DNA from: Datura wrightii | Lineage: Eukaryota > Streptophyta > Magnoliopsida > Solanales > Solanaceae | DNA: 64,000 bases | NCBI GenBank assembly: GCA_035772735.1 | Contig: JASDFA010000003.1 | Span: 159,576,001-159,640,000, forward strand | Direction: 5' to 3' | Made by a program: the position numbers and the translations under genes | Notes under the pieces: generated by a model | Database searches by the model: none | What the model was told of the DNA's origin: nothing | The model's input: only the letters and a program-made list of their open reading frames with translations | Shown: piece after piece, positions 33,840-47,248 of the stretch | Layout of the letters: the number at the start of each line of letters is the position of its first letter | How positions within the stretch are numbered: the stretch's first letter is position 1

Positions 33840-35580
33840 AATCATAATCCAGTTTTAATCCATCTTATACAAGAATAATGCGAAAGTAAAAATAAAGACA
33901 ACATAAATTAGCTATAAATTGTGTTTTATAAATGAAAGCATGCGAAAATAAACATTGCACCATCCAAAACCTGGTCTCATAAGTACCAGAGCAACTAAAG
34001 ATATTGTAAAATTGTCTAGAAATAAAAAGATAGAAGTCACTAAATATCTGAAGTCCAGTGCTGCAAATCAACTAAATAACTCATCTGGTAACTCTAAAGC
34101 AAGATCCTTAATGCTCAGCTATGACTCCATTTCCAGTAGTGCCTGGATCAGAATCTGAATACTAAAGGTGTAGCAAGTGTAGAGTGAGTACTGAAAACAC
34201 GTGTAATCAATAGTATCATCGATCGACCTTAAACTAAAGTTATACTGATGGTTGGCCTAATAACTCTTACCTCCACACATAAACATCAATAAGATCAACA
34301 AGAATATACAAATTAGATTTTATAGGTAAATAGTAGAATAATTTCACAATTCTAGTAGATATAAGAAATCTATAATTTCTACTGATCATAACAAATAGTC
34401 TCAGAAACTAGTAATGAACTCAAAAAAACACAAATCAGTCAAGAATAATAATAATGGTAATGAAAAAATGTGCCGTAATGCAGTGGCTAAATATAATTGC
34501 TTTACACATGTTTTCTCTATCGGGTAACCGTGACACATGATACATATACTCAAAAGGAACCAAATCTACCTAGATCTCAACGGGTAATCAATCATCAGTT
34601 CACTGAATCCAGGATTATCCAAACCATGTGGGAAACCGACTAGTAAAGGCTAAAAATATCATCAATTCACCCAGAACTAGGCAACACTAGACCACAACAG
34701 AAGACCTGCCAATATAAGTTATAATATCATCACTCCAATCAAAACTAGGTTCATAGTACAAAAACAAGCTATAACCATACAATCCAACTATTGTATTATG
34801 CATAAGATGTCATATAAGAGCATGAAAATCAAAATCGAACATGGACACAAATAGAGTACCGAAACATGCTCTTTAATGGTTTTAAGTGTACAGAGTATAA
34901 AAAGTGATTAGTAAATTAAAAAGTCAACTATGCTACGAATCAGCTAATATATCAAGTATCACGCTTTAGTCCCAATTGGTATCACTAATAAGTTATAAAC
35001 CATTTACTTTCTTAACAAGTACCCATGACATAACACCAACACTGACATAAGTGCTCATCACTTCACTTATATTAGACATCTCCTAACCCTATTCCCTTAT
35101 CGGTTAGATAATTATCAATAAGGACTAGACAAACTCAACTTGCCCAGATTCGAAGCCCAAATCTCATAGTAGAGCACTACCTTTTCTCAAAGACTCTGAA
35201 TGATGCCAATCTATTCAAAAATATAATTTATGTAAGAATACAAGTTTGTATATTCTTATATTGCTATATTATAGTTTGGAGCCCAAAAAGTCAACTCCAA
35301 ACTCAACTCTGAGTCCCTGAGGTCAAAATTGTAATTTGCTTTTTGCAAAATTATCTCACCAGTAGATCATAGGTATCAAAAATCTAAAATTTTATCAAAA
35401 ACTAAATTGATAAAATACCATTTCTAAATCTAAGAAGAAGATTTCCAACTTAATATATGAATTATAAAGATTAAAAAATGAGAGAATAACGGAAAAGTAT
35501 CAAAATCAAGGTTAAAATCTTATTTCGAAGCCAAATCCTGATGAACATCTCAAAAATTTCCTAAAATCAAAATAAGAACA
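33840..35580 (-). repeat. LTR-like dispersed repeat, copy A
   Basis: About 1.75 kb collinear by eye with 43390-45175 (copy B), with blocks such as ACAAGAATAATGC near the left end, CATCACTTCACTTATATTAG in the middle and AAAATAAGAACA at the right end (35580). On the - strand the right end gives the TG start of an LTR (TGTTCTTATTTT). The reading frame of the gypsy protease/RT remnant stops matching at this border, so the repeat joined pol sequence at 35581. Non-coding. Likely a gypsy LTR, inferred from length, TG end and multiplicity. Confidence 0.6.
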
Positions 35581-36720
35581 ATGATATTTGAAAACCTCTT
35601 TCACTACTGGATTCAACCTCCTATGATGTTCAATGCTCGGCCTATGATTCTCCACCATGAGTATCTTGTGCATGAAAAAGGATAGGTTGATCAGCTGAAT
35701 ATATGTCAATTTCCACCTAATCACTCTCTTTATATGTCCCAACACTTTCACTGACTTCTCTCCCTTCATATGTGAGCTTCACTGAGAGAATCACTGGTGA
35801 AGTTTTACCTTCACCAAATAAGCACATTTGACATGCTCAGGCAGCAAAGACTTCAAGTCAATATTAAGTGTCTCAATAATAGACTACTTGGTTGTGGTCC
35901 TAATGATCTATCAAGAAGCTCGAATTCATCCTGTTGAGTGTGGATGCCAAACATCTTTAAGATTTGTATCCATTCACTTACCTCTACATCACTAGAAACA
36001 TCTTCACACATCAGAGCTCTTTCAAGTGCACTGTGGGTGGTGATAAGAGGTAGCTATGAGTTGAAGTCCACCATACTAATCATGGAAATCTCCTCATAAA
36101 ATGCAGGCAATCTAAGAGCCTTATACACATTAAACACTTTCACTTGATTATAGACTCTCATGATCAACTGTCATGCTACCACATCAATCAATGTTCTCCC
36201 TGTAGCTAAGAATGGATGCATCAAAATAAATGAGACTTAGGGGTCTGATTCAAAATCTAATATGTTGAAATCTGTCATGATAATCAATCACTCTACTTGC
36301 ACCAAAACATCTTCTATGATCCTGTCAGGTTGTGCGAGTGATCTATTAACTAACTATAGAGCAACTGTGATGGGGCGACGTCTCCCTAATTCCAACTTTT
36401 TTAAATAACAACAATGAAATGAGGTTTATTCTAGAACCCAAATTGCAAATCCCTCTAGCAATAACCTGCTTCCCAATTGTAATCTCCATGGTGAAGCTAC
36501 CAGATCTTTCAGCTTTATAGGTATCTTGATTGTATCCTGGAGGTGCACTCTTTAGTAAGTACTACCGTTGCATACTCATTGAATCTACTTTTATTTGACC
36601 GGATATCTTTGATGTACTTAGCATACTTTAGAACTCCCTGCAACATGTCTACAAAGGGAGCATTCGTATGCACCCGCTTAAGTAAATCAAGAAACTTCTT
36701 TTAGCTGTCTTGATTATATC
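35581..36720 (-). pseudogene. Athila/Ogre-like gypsy gag-end, protease and RT start
   Basis: On the - strand from 36720: KFLDLLKRVHTN and FVDMLQGVLKYAKYIKDI, then NEYATVVLTKECTS, the conserved segment ahead of the protease. At about 36430-36510 the protease motif reads CNLGSRINL, where active enzymes have CDLGASINL, so the catalytic Asp is lost. Further on, KCAYLVKVKL and, at 35590-35769, VLGHIKRVIRWKL...HKILMVENHRPSIEHHRRLNP mark the linker and RT start. Many stops break the middle. The fragment is bounded by two other insertions (the repeat ending 35580 and the LTR starting 36721). Confidence 0.75.
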
Positions 36721-37820
36721 TGTAATAACTCTAATTTAATAAAGGGTTATTTAGTAATCAAGAAATAAAAGAAAAAAGGATAAGAATTTAAAATAATTTA
36801 TAATAATAATAAGGGCCAAACCCCAATTGAAAAAAAATTGCTATTTCTGCTGGAAAAGCCATAACGCATAGCAGAAAAACAATAACACGAAAAAAAATAG
36901 AAAACATGCAGAAGAGAAAAGAGAAAAGAGGAAGAGAAAAGGGAAGAAAAGAAGAGAGAAAAATAAGGATTTTCGATCCAAGACATCAAGGTAATGATCC
37001 TAATCTTTTACTTGAGTTTATTACACGATTATAAGAAACTTTATAGGGTAGAACAGGGAGAAATTTTGAAGAATTGAGAAAGTTTAGTCCTAGGGTTCTT
37101 CAACCTAAATCATCAATTGGAAGAGGAAAACGTTATCAAAATTCATTTTTGATTAATGTTCTGGAATCTTCTCAGCAAAAAGAATATGTTCATGGTCATA
37201 GTTTAAAAATTCTGCCCCGTTCACCGAAGTTGACTTTTTCGATCAAATCTTTGACCGCGAATTTGACTTTTTTAAAAAAATTAAGAAAATATTTATCGAA
37301 GGATTTTTGACCATTCTAAACCCATTTTGTATAGTTTGAGGTGATCCAGAGACCCGAGAGCATAGTTCTGAAATTATTAAAAAGTGTGCTTGAGTTGTAA
37401 ATTCTAGATAAGTGAGACTTTAAACTTTGATGCTTACTTTTTAAACCTGTTTTAAAAATTATGTTTTGTCTGCCTGGTCCATATGTTGGGACAAGCGTTT
37501 ACTTGGCATAATCAGTGATCTTTAACCAACCGCATATATGTTATTTAGAAAAAAAATATTTTTTTTAAAAAATTATTTAATAATTGATCTTTGGTGTGGC
37601 GTGGTCGTACCATGGCGTTGGAGCGTTGGTTATCTTCCTTCGCTGCCGTGATATAGTTACTAGGGGCATACATGCGCTTTTCATGATATGTTAGGGGCCT
37701 TGTACTTGCTACCGTAATATACTATTGGGCATTATATATGCTGTCAAGAACTAATCGGGGTGTTAGGTTGATCTCTTTCACTTCCATTTGACATGTCCTG
37801 AGTTTGAGTTGTGTTGAGAA

Positions 37821-37823
37821 ATA

Positions 37824-37876
<53 letters not shown>
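37821..37876. repeat. (AT)n microsatellite within LTR
   Basis: About 27 AT units with two interruptions. Confidence 0.9.
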
Positions 37877-37884
<8 letters not shown>

Positions 37885-38189
37885 AGTGATCTTGTTAAAC
37901 ATTTGTTTGGATTTTAATGAGTTTTATATTTTGGAAATATATTTTTGTGCATATTATTTTTGTGCTCGTTATGATTGCATTTTCTAACACTTGTTCCAGG
38001 GGTATTAAAGTGGCAGGTTGAGAATCTTACTGAGTTATATTTATATATAGCTCACTCCTTACTTGCATGTCTATGTAGATACTGTTACCAGAGGTGAGAC
38101 TAGTGGCTCACGAGTCTGTTCGTGTAGATTCTGTTGCTGAGGTGGGTCTTCGTATTGATTCGTAGAGGCTATCATTTCAGCTTTATCTA

Positions 38190-38192
<3 letters not shown>

Positions 38193-38250
<58 letters not shown>
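38193..38250. repeat. (TA)n microsatellite within LTR
   Basis: About 29 uninterrupted TA units. Confidence 0.9.
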
Positions 38251-38252
<2 letters not shown>

Positions 38253-38554
38253 TTTCTTTGGGTTTGCATGCCTGACATCTAAACTCATGTAACTCTATTA
38301 GATGCTCCATGGTCTTAGTATGAGATTTGGACTAGAGGTACACTACTTAAACGGTCGTGTGCTTTCTTATAAATTGAAACTCAATTTTGGTTGGATAATC
38401 ATTTCATTTTTATGACTATTGATGTGTTTGGAGTTTCACATATTGTATTTCAATGCTTATAGTAAAGGTTAAGTATATATAAAATAGGTTCGCCTAGCAG
38501 TAGTGTTAGCGGGTGCCAGTCGTGTCTAGGGGGTATGTTGGGATGTGACAAAGT

Positions 38555-38566
38555 TGGTATCAGAGC
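38555..38566 (+). other. primer-binding site, initiator-Met tRNA type
   Basis: TGGTATCAGAGC, an exact canonical site, 4 bp after the LTR end. Confidence 0.9.
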
Positions 38567-38743
38567 TTAGGCTTTAAGTCCCGGATCATGGAGTAGTGTT
38601 TAGTAGAGTCTTGTTCATGGGTATTTAGGCACCCATACTTATGACCTCGAGGCTACCAAACATTTATGATGTTTTCCCTTCTTTCGTTCTTTATTCATGC
38701 ATTGAATTGATTCAAGTATAATCTTGAAATATTTATTTCGTAG

Positions 38744-40056
38744 ATGGCTAAGCAACATGCGTCTTCATCTGCTAATTGATTAAAGGCACCAGTTAGACGG
38801 GGTGCAGGTCATGGTACTACCCCGGTGGTAGTCGAGCTGGGGCCCATCAAACAAGGGCTCAGACTAGGGAACAGGCCAATCCTCAGTCAGAAGTGCTGAA
38901 TGGGAGTCAGCCTCGAGTTGCTGCTCCGGAGTGAGTACAGGAATAGGCTGTTCAATATGCTCCATCGACAGTGCCAGCTGTTGTACCTACTATTGCCTTG
39001 CCTACAGATGTAGTGATGAGATTTTTGAATGTGTTAGAGGCATTGGTGCCTAACCATAGTGGACTTCCAGTTCCTAAAACTACTTCGCAAGCGCAAACAC
39101 AAGTTCAATTGAATGTTGCAGCTACACAGACACCCGAACTGACCCCTCAGCCGACTATTCATTCAGTTGCGATTATAGGGAAATCCAAAGATCTTAAGAA
39201 TTTCATGGATCTTAAGCCACCGAAGTTTGATACGAGGCCAACTTCAATTGAGCATCAAAAGTTCATTGATCGTTGTGAAAAGATACTGACTACATTGGGA
39301 TTGAAGGAGACCCGAGGTGTGGAATTTACCACTTTCCTGTTCTCAGGGTCTACAGAGGCATATGGACTTTAGTTCAGAGAGGCAGACAAGTAGGGTTACC
39401 ATGCATCACTTGGTCAGAGTTTTCAACAATGTTTAAGGATAGGTTCATTCCCTTGAGCAAACAAGACGACATAAGACGTCAATTTAATAACCTACGCTAG
39501 GGAGCTATGACAGTTACAGAGTATGAGGCTAAGTTCACTGAGTTATCTAGGTATGTTTCATTTTTAGTTGAAGACCCGAGGGAGAAGGTGAGACGATTCG
39601 TGGATGGACTTAAGCATCATTACTGTAGTTTTTTGATACGAGATGTGCAAAGTGTTACCTATTCAGACATAGTTGACACTACCCTCCGTTATGAGTCCTA
39701 TTTAGAAATGGAAAGAGCTGAGCGAGAAAGCAAAACGGCACGTAACACCGGCGAGTTCAGTGGTGCTCCATCAGGGGGCAAGAATGACCATCATCCTGGT
39801 CAATCCAGGCCTACATAGTCAGAGTCAGCGGTACAGTCTTCAAGAGGTGATAATCCAACTAGATAGGGTTAACAACAGATGCAGAGAAAGGGTAACAACT
39901 CATATCAGTCAAGTCCATATTCGAAGTGTCTTACTTATGGTAGACATCATGGTGGTTGTTTCTATAGGGTTTCTAGTCCTTGTTTTAGTTGTGGTGAAAA
40001 GGGGCATATTGCTAAATATTGTCCTAATAGGAACTCTGGTACTATTTAGGCTATGA
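38744..40056 (+). pseudogene. gypsy gag remnant
   Basis: The frame starts ATGGCTAAGCAA at 38744 and breaks at once (TGA near 38777). The readable core at 38971-39372 carries LKPPKFDTRP and FIDRCEKILTTLGL; 39507-39818 carries MTVTEYEAKFTELSRY and VRRFVDGLKHH. A double zinc-knuckle region follows at about 39925-40022, with CLTYGRHHGGC (one Cys of the first knuckle replaced by Tyr) and an intact CFSCGEKGHIAKYC. Family gag length is about 400 residues. Stops near 39370, 39392 and 39500 and later frame changes make it dead. Confidence 0.8.
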
Positions 40057-40199
40057 CACATCTGCAGGAAACTGCTACACGTACACCTGCTTAGGCTCGG
40101 CCAGCTAGGGCCGCTCAGCAAGGTGCTCGTGGATAGGGTCGACAAGGTGTACAGGTTGCTCAGGGAGAAGGTGGACCATTGAGATTCTTCGCTATGGCC

Positions 40200-41372
40200 A
40201 GACAAGATATCGAGGCATCTAATACAGTAGTTTATTCTTGTCAATTCTCATAGGGCACATGCTTTTATTGATCCCGTTTCTACACATTCGTATGTATCTC
40301 CATCTTTTTCTATATTCTTAGAACGAAGAGTTGAGTCTCTTATTGTGCCATATATGGTTATGACGCTAGTGGGTAGACTTTGGCAGTGGATAGAGTTTAT
40401 AGAGACTGTTAAGATCCGTTCAAGATAGGGACACTGTAGCTGATCTACTAGAATTATTCATGTCGGACTTTGATGTGATTATGGGTATGGATTAGTTGTC
40501 ATCATGTTATGCTTTAGTTGATTTCTATGCTAAGCTTATACGTTTTAGTTTTCCTAGAGAACCAGCTTTAGTGTGGAAAGGATTGACTCCTATTACCCAA
40601 AAAAAAGATAATATCTTATATAAAGGCACGTCAAATGACTAATCATGGGTGTTTGGGTTTTATTGCTACCATTCATGATACTCGAGCGGAGGATGTTACT
40701 ATTGACAGTGTTCCTATTGTTCGAGAGTTTGTTGATATATTTCTAGAGGATTTGCCTAGGGCTACCACCAATAAGAGAAATTGAGTTCAGCATTGATTTA
40801 GTCCCAGGAACTCAACCTATTTCTATTCCACCATACTGTATGGCTCCAGCTGAGTTGAGAGAACTAAAGGTTCAACTCTAAGAGATACTTGATAAGGGGT
40901 TCATCAAGCCTAGTGTATTGCCTGGTTCAACTCTAAGAGCTGATTAATAAGGGGTTCATCAAGCCTAGTGTATCTCCTTGGAGTGCACCTGTGTTATTCG
41001 TGAAAAAGTAAGATGGTATAATGAGGACGTGCATTGACTACAGACAGCTGAATAAGGCAATGATCAAGAATAAATACTTGTTGCCTCGTATTGATGATTT
41101 ATTCGATCAGCTATAAGGTGCTACTCACTTTTCCAAAATTGAACTGAGGTTGGGTTACCATCAGTTGAGAATCAAGACCGAGGATATCTCTAGGACAGCC
41201 TTTCGGACCAGATATGGGCACTTTGAATTCCTGGTGATGTCTTTCGGGTTGACTAATGCACCTGCGACTTTTATGAACCTCATGAACAGAGTATTCAAGA
41301 CATACTTAGACCATTTGGCGATCGTGTTCATTGGATATCATACCCATAAAAAAAATTCACGGTGAATAAGGT
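40200..41372 (+). pseudogene. gypsy protease and truncated RT remnant
   Basis: Protease: AFIDPVSTHSYVSP at about 40264-40305, with DPGST changed to DPVST. RT: YGLTN-type core at 41150-41365 with GYHQLRIKTEDISRTAFRTRYGHFEFLVMS and LTNAPATFMNLMNRVF, ending at FIGYHT where FIDDI is expected. Homology ceases at about 41372, so the rest of RT, RNase H, integrase and the 3' LTR are missing. A segment at 40861-40975 contains a tandem duplication of the conserved LDKGFIKPS region. Confidence 0.8.
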
Positions 41373-43389
41373 TCACTACTATCAATTAATCAAATAAGTG
41401 TTTATACCAAAAACTGATTTTGTCTCTTATAATCTATTGCAGAAAATAAACTAACTATTCTAACAATTATCACTATATGTTGTTGGGATGTTAGGATTTA
41501 ACATAATAAGAGATGATATTCCAAGGTTATTTCTTTGGTAATATTCATGTTGAGTATTCACTTGACTTTACCTTTAATATCTACCAAGTTATTAATTAAT
41601 GGAGTTATTGTGACTAGGCTCTTGAGCTCTTAGCCCTCTAGTCCATGTCCTCCCTTCCATGCCTATCTCTCGATGATCTAGAATATGATACAAACACTAA
41701 CAAATCTATTATGAATTAAACAAGCAAGATGATTAGGTATATCTCTATTCTAACCATAAATCAATCTCTATGTGGGGGCAGAAATCATGCGCTACTTAAC
41801 CTTATTGCATGCCCTAGAATTCCTCTTAAGTCCAATTTAGTTTTCAAATATGTGCTCTATAGGTCGTGAAGTAATTAAATAATTACACCAAAGATTAGGT
41901 AAATAACCTCACTAGTTGTCACTCAATAATTAATATCTTAACAAGTCAAATCAAGATCATACAATAAAAATCATGCAGTTATTATAATTCCAGAACAAGG
42001 GTATTATCCAATTATGTTTCATAACAATAACAAAAGAAAAGTTATTATGTTATAAATGTCTAAAGGAGATGTAAAAATGTAAAGCCCAAAAGATTTTGTA
42101 GCGCTATATGCTCCAAGTGCTGGTCCTTGAAAAATACGTCTGAACCCCTTAAAACATGACATTAAAATTTATTTACAGATTTAGAAAACCTTTAAGATGA
42201 ACTCTCTCAATCAACTTCCATTATACTAAAGGCAAACGTTATACCACCTTTCACCGCGTCGTACTGGCTAGTGCAGCGACTTCTACTGCATTGGTCATCA
42301 CGGTGGATTGTCTTGGCTGCTTCAGGCTCAATCTATTCTATCATTTGTCTCAAATTCCACCATAGCACACTGGACAACATGATTGATTTTACTTCTCTTG
42401 GCACCGCGATGCAATAACTTCTCCTTGGTCCTTGACTGAGGAAAACTTTTTGGTGTCTCAATGTTCTACCACGACGTGTGGACCATTGTGGTTAATTTTA
42501 CCACATTTATCACCATGTCGCTGTGATTTTTGCTTCCCTGACTTGGCTAAAATCGCTAAAAGTCTTTAACTTTTCACCACGTTATGCTTTCTAGTGCATA
42601 TAATGGCACTGCATTGGGCACCACTGCACGATGATTTTTCACTTCTTCCATACTTATCCATTTTATTCCGTTTTCTTTAAATTTTTTTTGCAATTTCATT
42701 CAAAACCTCATACGTTCATAAAAATAGCCCGAATAAGAAAAATATCTCATAATCAATATATGTTAGGTGTTTTTTTTTATAAATTCATATAAAAAAAGTT
42801 AATAATATGCATCAAATGGTGTGAAAAGATATGTAAATACATCTAACATCACCTTCCTGATCCATCCTCTCAAAAAATCCCAATATATAGACTAGAGTGT
42901 CCTAAAGTATCGATATAGAAACAAAAGCAGGTGGCATCTGTATTGGTCAAACCTTATCATCTTGAATCAGCTCACCCTCAAGAATAACACATGTATCAAG
43001 GGACACTGCTCTAGCATGGCCTTGACCATTTGTCGATGCTCTATCTCTTGTTGGTGCTATGACTCGGGTTTTACCCTATCCTCACCCCCTACCTTTACCA
43101 TCTGCAATTGCCCTGGTAGTCAGTGCAGGTGAAAGCTTCCAATCTCCAATCATTGTCAAATGAGTCCTCCCATCTGTGAGAGTGAACAAAGATATTTAGA
43201 AATCAATAAAGTCCAATACACATAATAAGGATTAAAAGAACAAAAGTTTCCTAAATACCCTATAGCCTATCGAAGAAAGATACAAATGTAAACATATTGA
43301 TCCGTGACATTGCTCTTGAAATCATGAGAATGGTAAACCTAATATTCTAATATTCAATTTTCGCCACATCAAAAACTAGATAGTAGTTA
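41373..43389. other. unassigned, with degenerate GC-richer repeats
   Basis: No coding region recognised. At about 42240-42660 imperfect units with CACCGCG-TAGTGCAGCGAC-like words recur at least four times, as in the U5/U3 parts of Solanaceae gypsy LTRs. On the - strand near 42990-43165 a short run reads like the start of a gypsy gag leader (RGRG-type). Otherwise AT-rich. Confidence 0.35.
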
Positions 43390-45175
43390 TGGCACCTACC
43401 TAGTCCCTATAGGCAAACCATAATCTATTTTAAACAAGAATAATGCAAAAGCGAAAAGGAGATAGAATAAAAGCCATAAATAGTGTTGCATAATTGAAAG
43501 CATGAGAAAATATGTGTTACACCTATCAAAACCTATTGTAATAAGTACAAGAGAGACTAAAGATATGAGTATCAGTCTGTAATAAGCAATAAAACTTTCT
43601 AGAGAAGAAAAGATAGAAGTGACTAAAGATTTGGAGTCTAGTGTTGTGGATGATCCACGAAGCTCACCATGATAACTCCAAAGCAAGATCCTCAATGCTC
43701 AACTATAACTTAACTGCCACTAGAGTCCAGAATAGTTTTTTCACACAAAAAGTGCTGCAATTGTAGAGTGGGTACGAGAAATACATGTACTTAGTAACAT
43801 TATCGACCAACTCTAAACTGGAGTGGTGGCGAGTGGTGGCCTAGTAATTGCTTTCCTCCAAAATTAAATCAATCATATCAATAAGAATATATAGATGAGA
43901 TTTTTCAGATATATAGTAGAATAATTTCACGGTACAATTAGATATCAAAAATCAATGAGTTGGACAAATAATTATGAATTGTCTTATAATTTGGTAATAA
44001 ACTCAACAATACAAATCAGTCAATAATAATAATAACAGTGATGAGATAATGTGATGCAATGCAATGTCAAAATTCAACTGGTATACACACGTTGCCTTTG
44101 TCCGATAGCTGTGACCTATAGGGGATTCACAAGGTCCATACACCCACTCAGAGCCTGATCTATTTAGATCACAATGGGAAAATAATCATAAGTCCACCTG
44201 GATCAAGTTTATCAAAATCATGCGAGCAGCCAACTAGTCAACACTGAATATCATCAATTCACCCGAAACAAGGACTGTATTGACCACAATGGGAAACTAG
44301 CCAATATAGGCTATAATATCATTGCTCCACTTGGAACTAAGTTAATAGGACCACAACGGGCTATAAGCATACGATACAACAAGTGTATCGCGCATAAAAC
44401 GTCATATAAGAGCATGAAAGTCAAGTGCATGCACATGCACATATACATTAAAAAAGGATCTCTTTAATGGGTCATTTATGAGTAAATCGCCATGAATAAG
44501 CTAACATATCAATTTTCATGCTTTAGCATACACTGATATCACCAATCAGTCACAAACCATTCACTGTCTCAACAAGTACCAATGCCATAACAGCGGTACT
44601 CATATAAGTGCTTGTCACCTTACTTGTACGGAAGCCCATTTACCATCTTTTATTATTAATTAGTTAATTATCAACAAAGCACTTTAATAGAGTCTAGAGA
44701 GTCTCCACTTGATGTAGATTTGAAGCCTCAAAGCTCACATCACGATCTTTCCTTTCATCAAATCCTATGAATAATGCTCATATATTCAAATATGTAATTT
44801 GAAAAAATATGAGTTTGGAGACATTCATATTGCTATATTACTGTCCATGCCCAAGAAGTCAGCCCTAAGTCCGGAGGTCAAAACTGTAATTTTAACACAA
44901 AATCATCTTATCTATAAATCATAGGTAAATCTTAAATATTATTAAAAATCGATTCTAGATCGATCATGAAATCGATAAAGTGCCATTTCTAGATCTTGAG
45001 CGAAAATTTCATAAATTTTTCAATCAAATCTATGAATTAACAATACATAAATAATGAGACGGCAGTAAAATTACAAAAATCAATATTGAGTATGAACTCC
45101 AAGCCACATCATGAAGAGCACCTTCATAATAGCTCAAAACTGAGGCTACTAGCTTTGAAAATTGAAATAAGAACA
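43390..45175 (-). repeat. LTR-like dispersed repeat, copy B
   Basis: Collinear with copy A (33840-35580) by eye along most of its length. Shared blocks: ACAAGAATAATGC at the left, AATAATAATAA...GTGATG in the middle, CATTCACT-TCTTAACAAGTACC, and AAATAAGAACA at the right end (45175). Each copy has its own small indels. On the - strand it would start TGTTCTTATTTC, LTR-like, and sequence to its left may hold a gag leader, so this is probably the 5' LTR of a decayed - strand gypsy element. Confidence 0.6.
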
Positions 45176-47248
45176 ATGTGATTTGAAATGGGATTTAAAT
45201 CTATTCAGGCATCAAATACCCTATGCAAATGCAGAACTCCCTGCCATAACCTGTTTTTAAACTGGTTAAAAAGATTTCATAACTCGACTTGTTTGTGAAA
45301 GACACAGAGTCACCACCCAATTTTTACGAAATTAGGAAAACATTTAAAAAGGTATTTAAGAGCATTTGTTTGCAAAATTAGAGAAAAGGGTAAGGGTTCT
45401 AGTTATCTCTCAAGGAAGGTGTGAGGCACCTCGAAAAATCCGCAAATGCGGTTGACCGACGAATTTAAGATATTTTCTAGCTAAAAAAAAGGGTATAACT
45501 CATTGGGGAAGAAATTTTAAGAAAGATTTATTTAAAATAATTTATTTAGCGCTCTAATTATTTTATCAATTCAACTAGTGAACTAATTTATAATTTACGA
45601 TTATATTATAGAAAAGTGATTGACTTCTAAGAATGCTTACGATATCCTTTAAAATTAGCTTTGACTTAAACATGTTAATTCAATTCTCAACCAATGGACA
45701 TGTAAAATTTATTTATTAACTTACAAAGATATAAAATATCCTTAATTGTGTAAGTGAATTTGGCATCAAGACTTAATTTAATAAAATCTATTTTTTGAGG
45801 GGCTCAGGCCCAATTTGAAAATTACCTCAAGGAATATGAAATGCACTTGTGTGTAGAAAATATGGAAAAAAAAAAAAAGGACGCCTTGTATCTTTTGATA
45901 TATTTACGAGAGCTTTAATTAATGACGACTTTTCCCCCTTTTGAGAATGCTAAAGAATACCCATTTTTTTGTAAAAACCTTAGTTCATTATTTATATTGG
46001 CAACAATAACCAATCACACTCCACCTTGGGATTTATCCGAGTTAGAAAAAAAACAAGTAAATAAAGTTAGTAATTTAATTTTCACAAATTAAATAAGATA
46101 TATAAAATAAAAGCGAGAGTGAAATTGAATTTCTAGCCGACTTCGAACTTCTCTGAATCTATTTTTGTGCGAAGGAAGCGCAGACTCAAAATGTGGATAA
46201 TAATGTTGGGTTGTAGGCTCAACATAGAGCAGGAAGAAATAAGACTCTGGCGCACCCAATGCTCGAATAGTTTCATGCATAAAAAAAAAACGAATTGGGA
46301 TTAGTCATATCATATCTATGGATGAATCAACTTAAACACTGGACAAATTATGATAACCACTAAACTCTTACAACTGTAAATAAAGCCACATAGAATCATG
46401 GAAGCTAGAAAAGTTGACGCATCCAACATTTGATGTGGCTTTAAAACTAAAACGAAAAGCGGGTTCCGCGCGCGCATATATATATTGCAGAGAAAAGGAT
46501 TTAAAGGGAATATGGGCAAGTTAATACACCAAACTTGGATCTGGCCAAACAACATGGAATTTATTTTATTTTGTTTTTGAAAAAAAGATTAATTTGTATT
46601 CAAGAAATATATATGTATAGAAAATCTATCTAGTAAAGTTATAAATTGCAGTTGTTGATCATATGTTGTTTGCACCTGAATCACACACAAACAAGATTTC
46701 ATATGAATCGAAATTGCTAGATAGACGCAGTTGTTTAAAAATCAGTGACTATGACTTTAGCAGGTAATAATATCGATCTTAACCTCTTTAGGATCATATC
46801 CTGAAATTAATATTCTCTGTCTCTCTCTCTTTTATTATTATATTTATTTATTTATTTAAAAATGTGCCATAAATAATGCTTAAAACAAGGATCGATGCTA
46901 ATATTTAAAAGAAAATAATCAAAATTCTAGTTCGAAAACTCCACAACTCTATTTAAATACAAAATGTGCTTTACTAGATCTTAAAATATAATCCATCACT
47001 CCACCCTTTATGAAACTTCAAACAAAGTAAGGAGCTTAAAGTAAACAGCAAAGAAAATATCAACTAGTGTTTTATCCAAATAGCAGATTTTACCACTCAA
47101 ACTAAGATAGACCCGACATCACACGAAATCATAAATACACACACAAATGCTAAACTAAGGGTTTGTATCTTTTAGCTAATATACATAGCATGCTCATGAG
47201 TTAGTAAAGCATTAAAAAAACAGATTTAACTACCACAACCAAATCCTA
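45176..47248. other. unassigned AT-rich DNA
   Basis: No gene or complete element seen. The 45290-45480 part (GAGTCACCACCCAATTTTTA..., GGTGTGAGGCACCTCG) looks like a repeat-derived tract of unknown class. The right border is the target duplication tccta of the copia element (47244-47248). Confidence 0.4.

Larger units (their letters stand above)
36721..38550 (+). repeat. 5' LTR of a gypsy element
   Basis: 1830 bp starting TGTAATAACTC and ending GGGATGTGACA, followed by a canonical primer-binding site. It interrupts the protease/RT remnant to its left. Two (AT)n tracts (about 37821-37876 and 38193-38250) lie inside. The matching 3' LTR is not present downstream. The upstream 5 bp are atatc; the partner duplication cannot be found because the element is truncated. 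Confidence 0.8.

Noticed and set aside
37074..37310. 78-codon frame after the LTR start
   Set aside because: Within the gypsy LTR (36721-38550); no recognisable domain.
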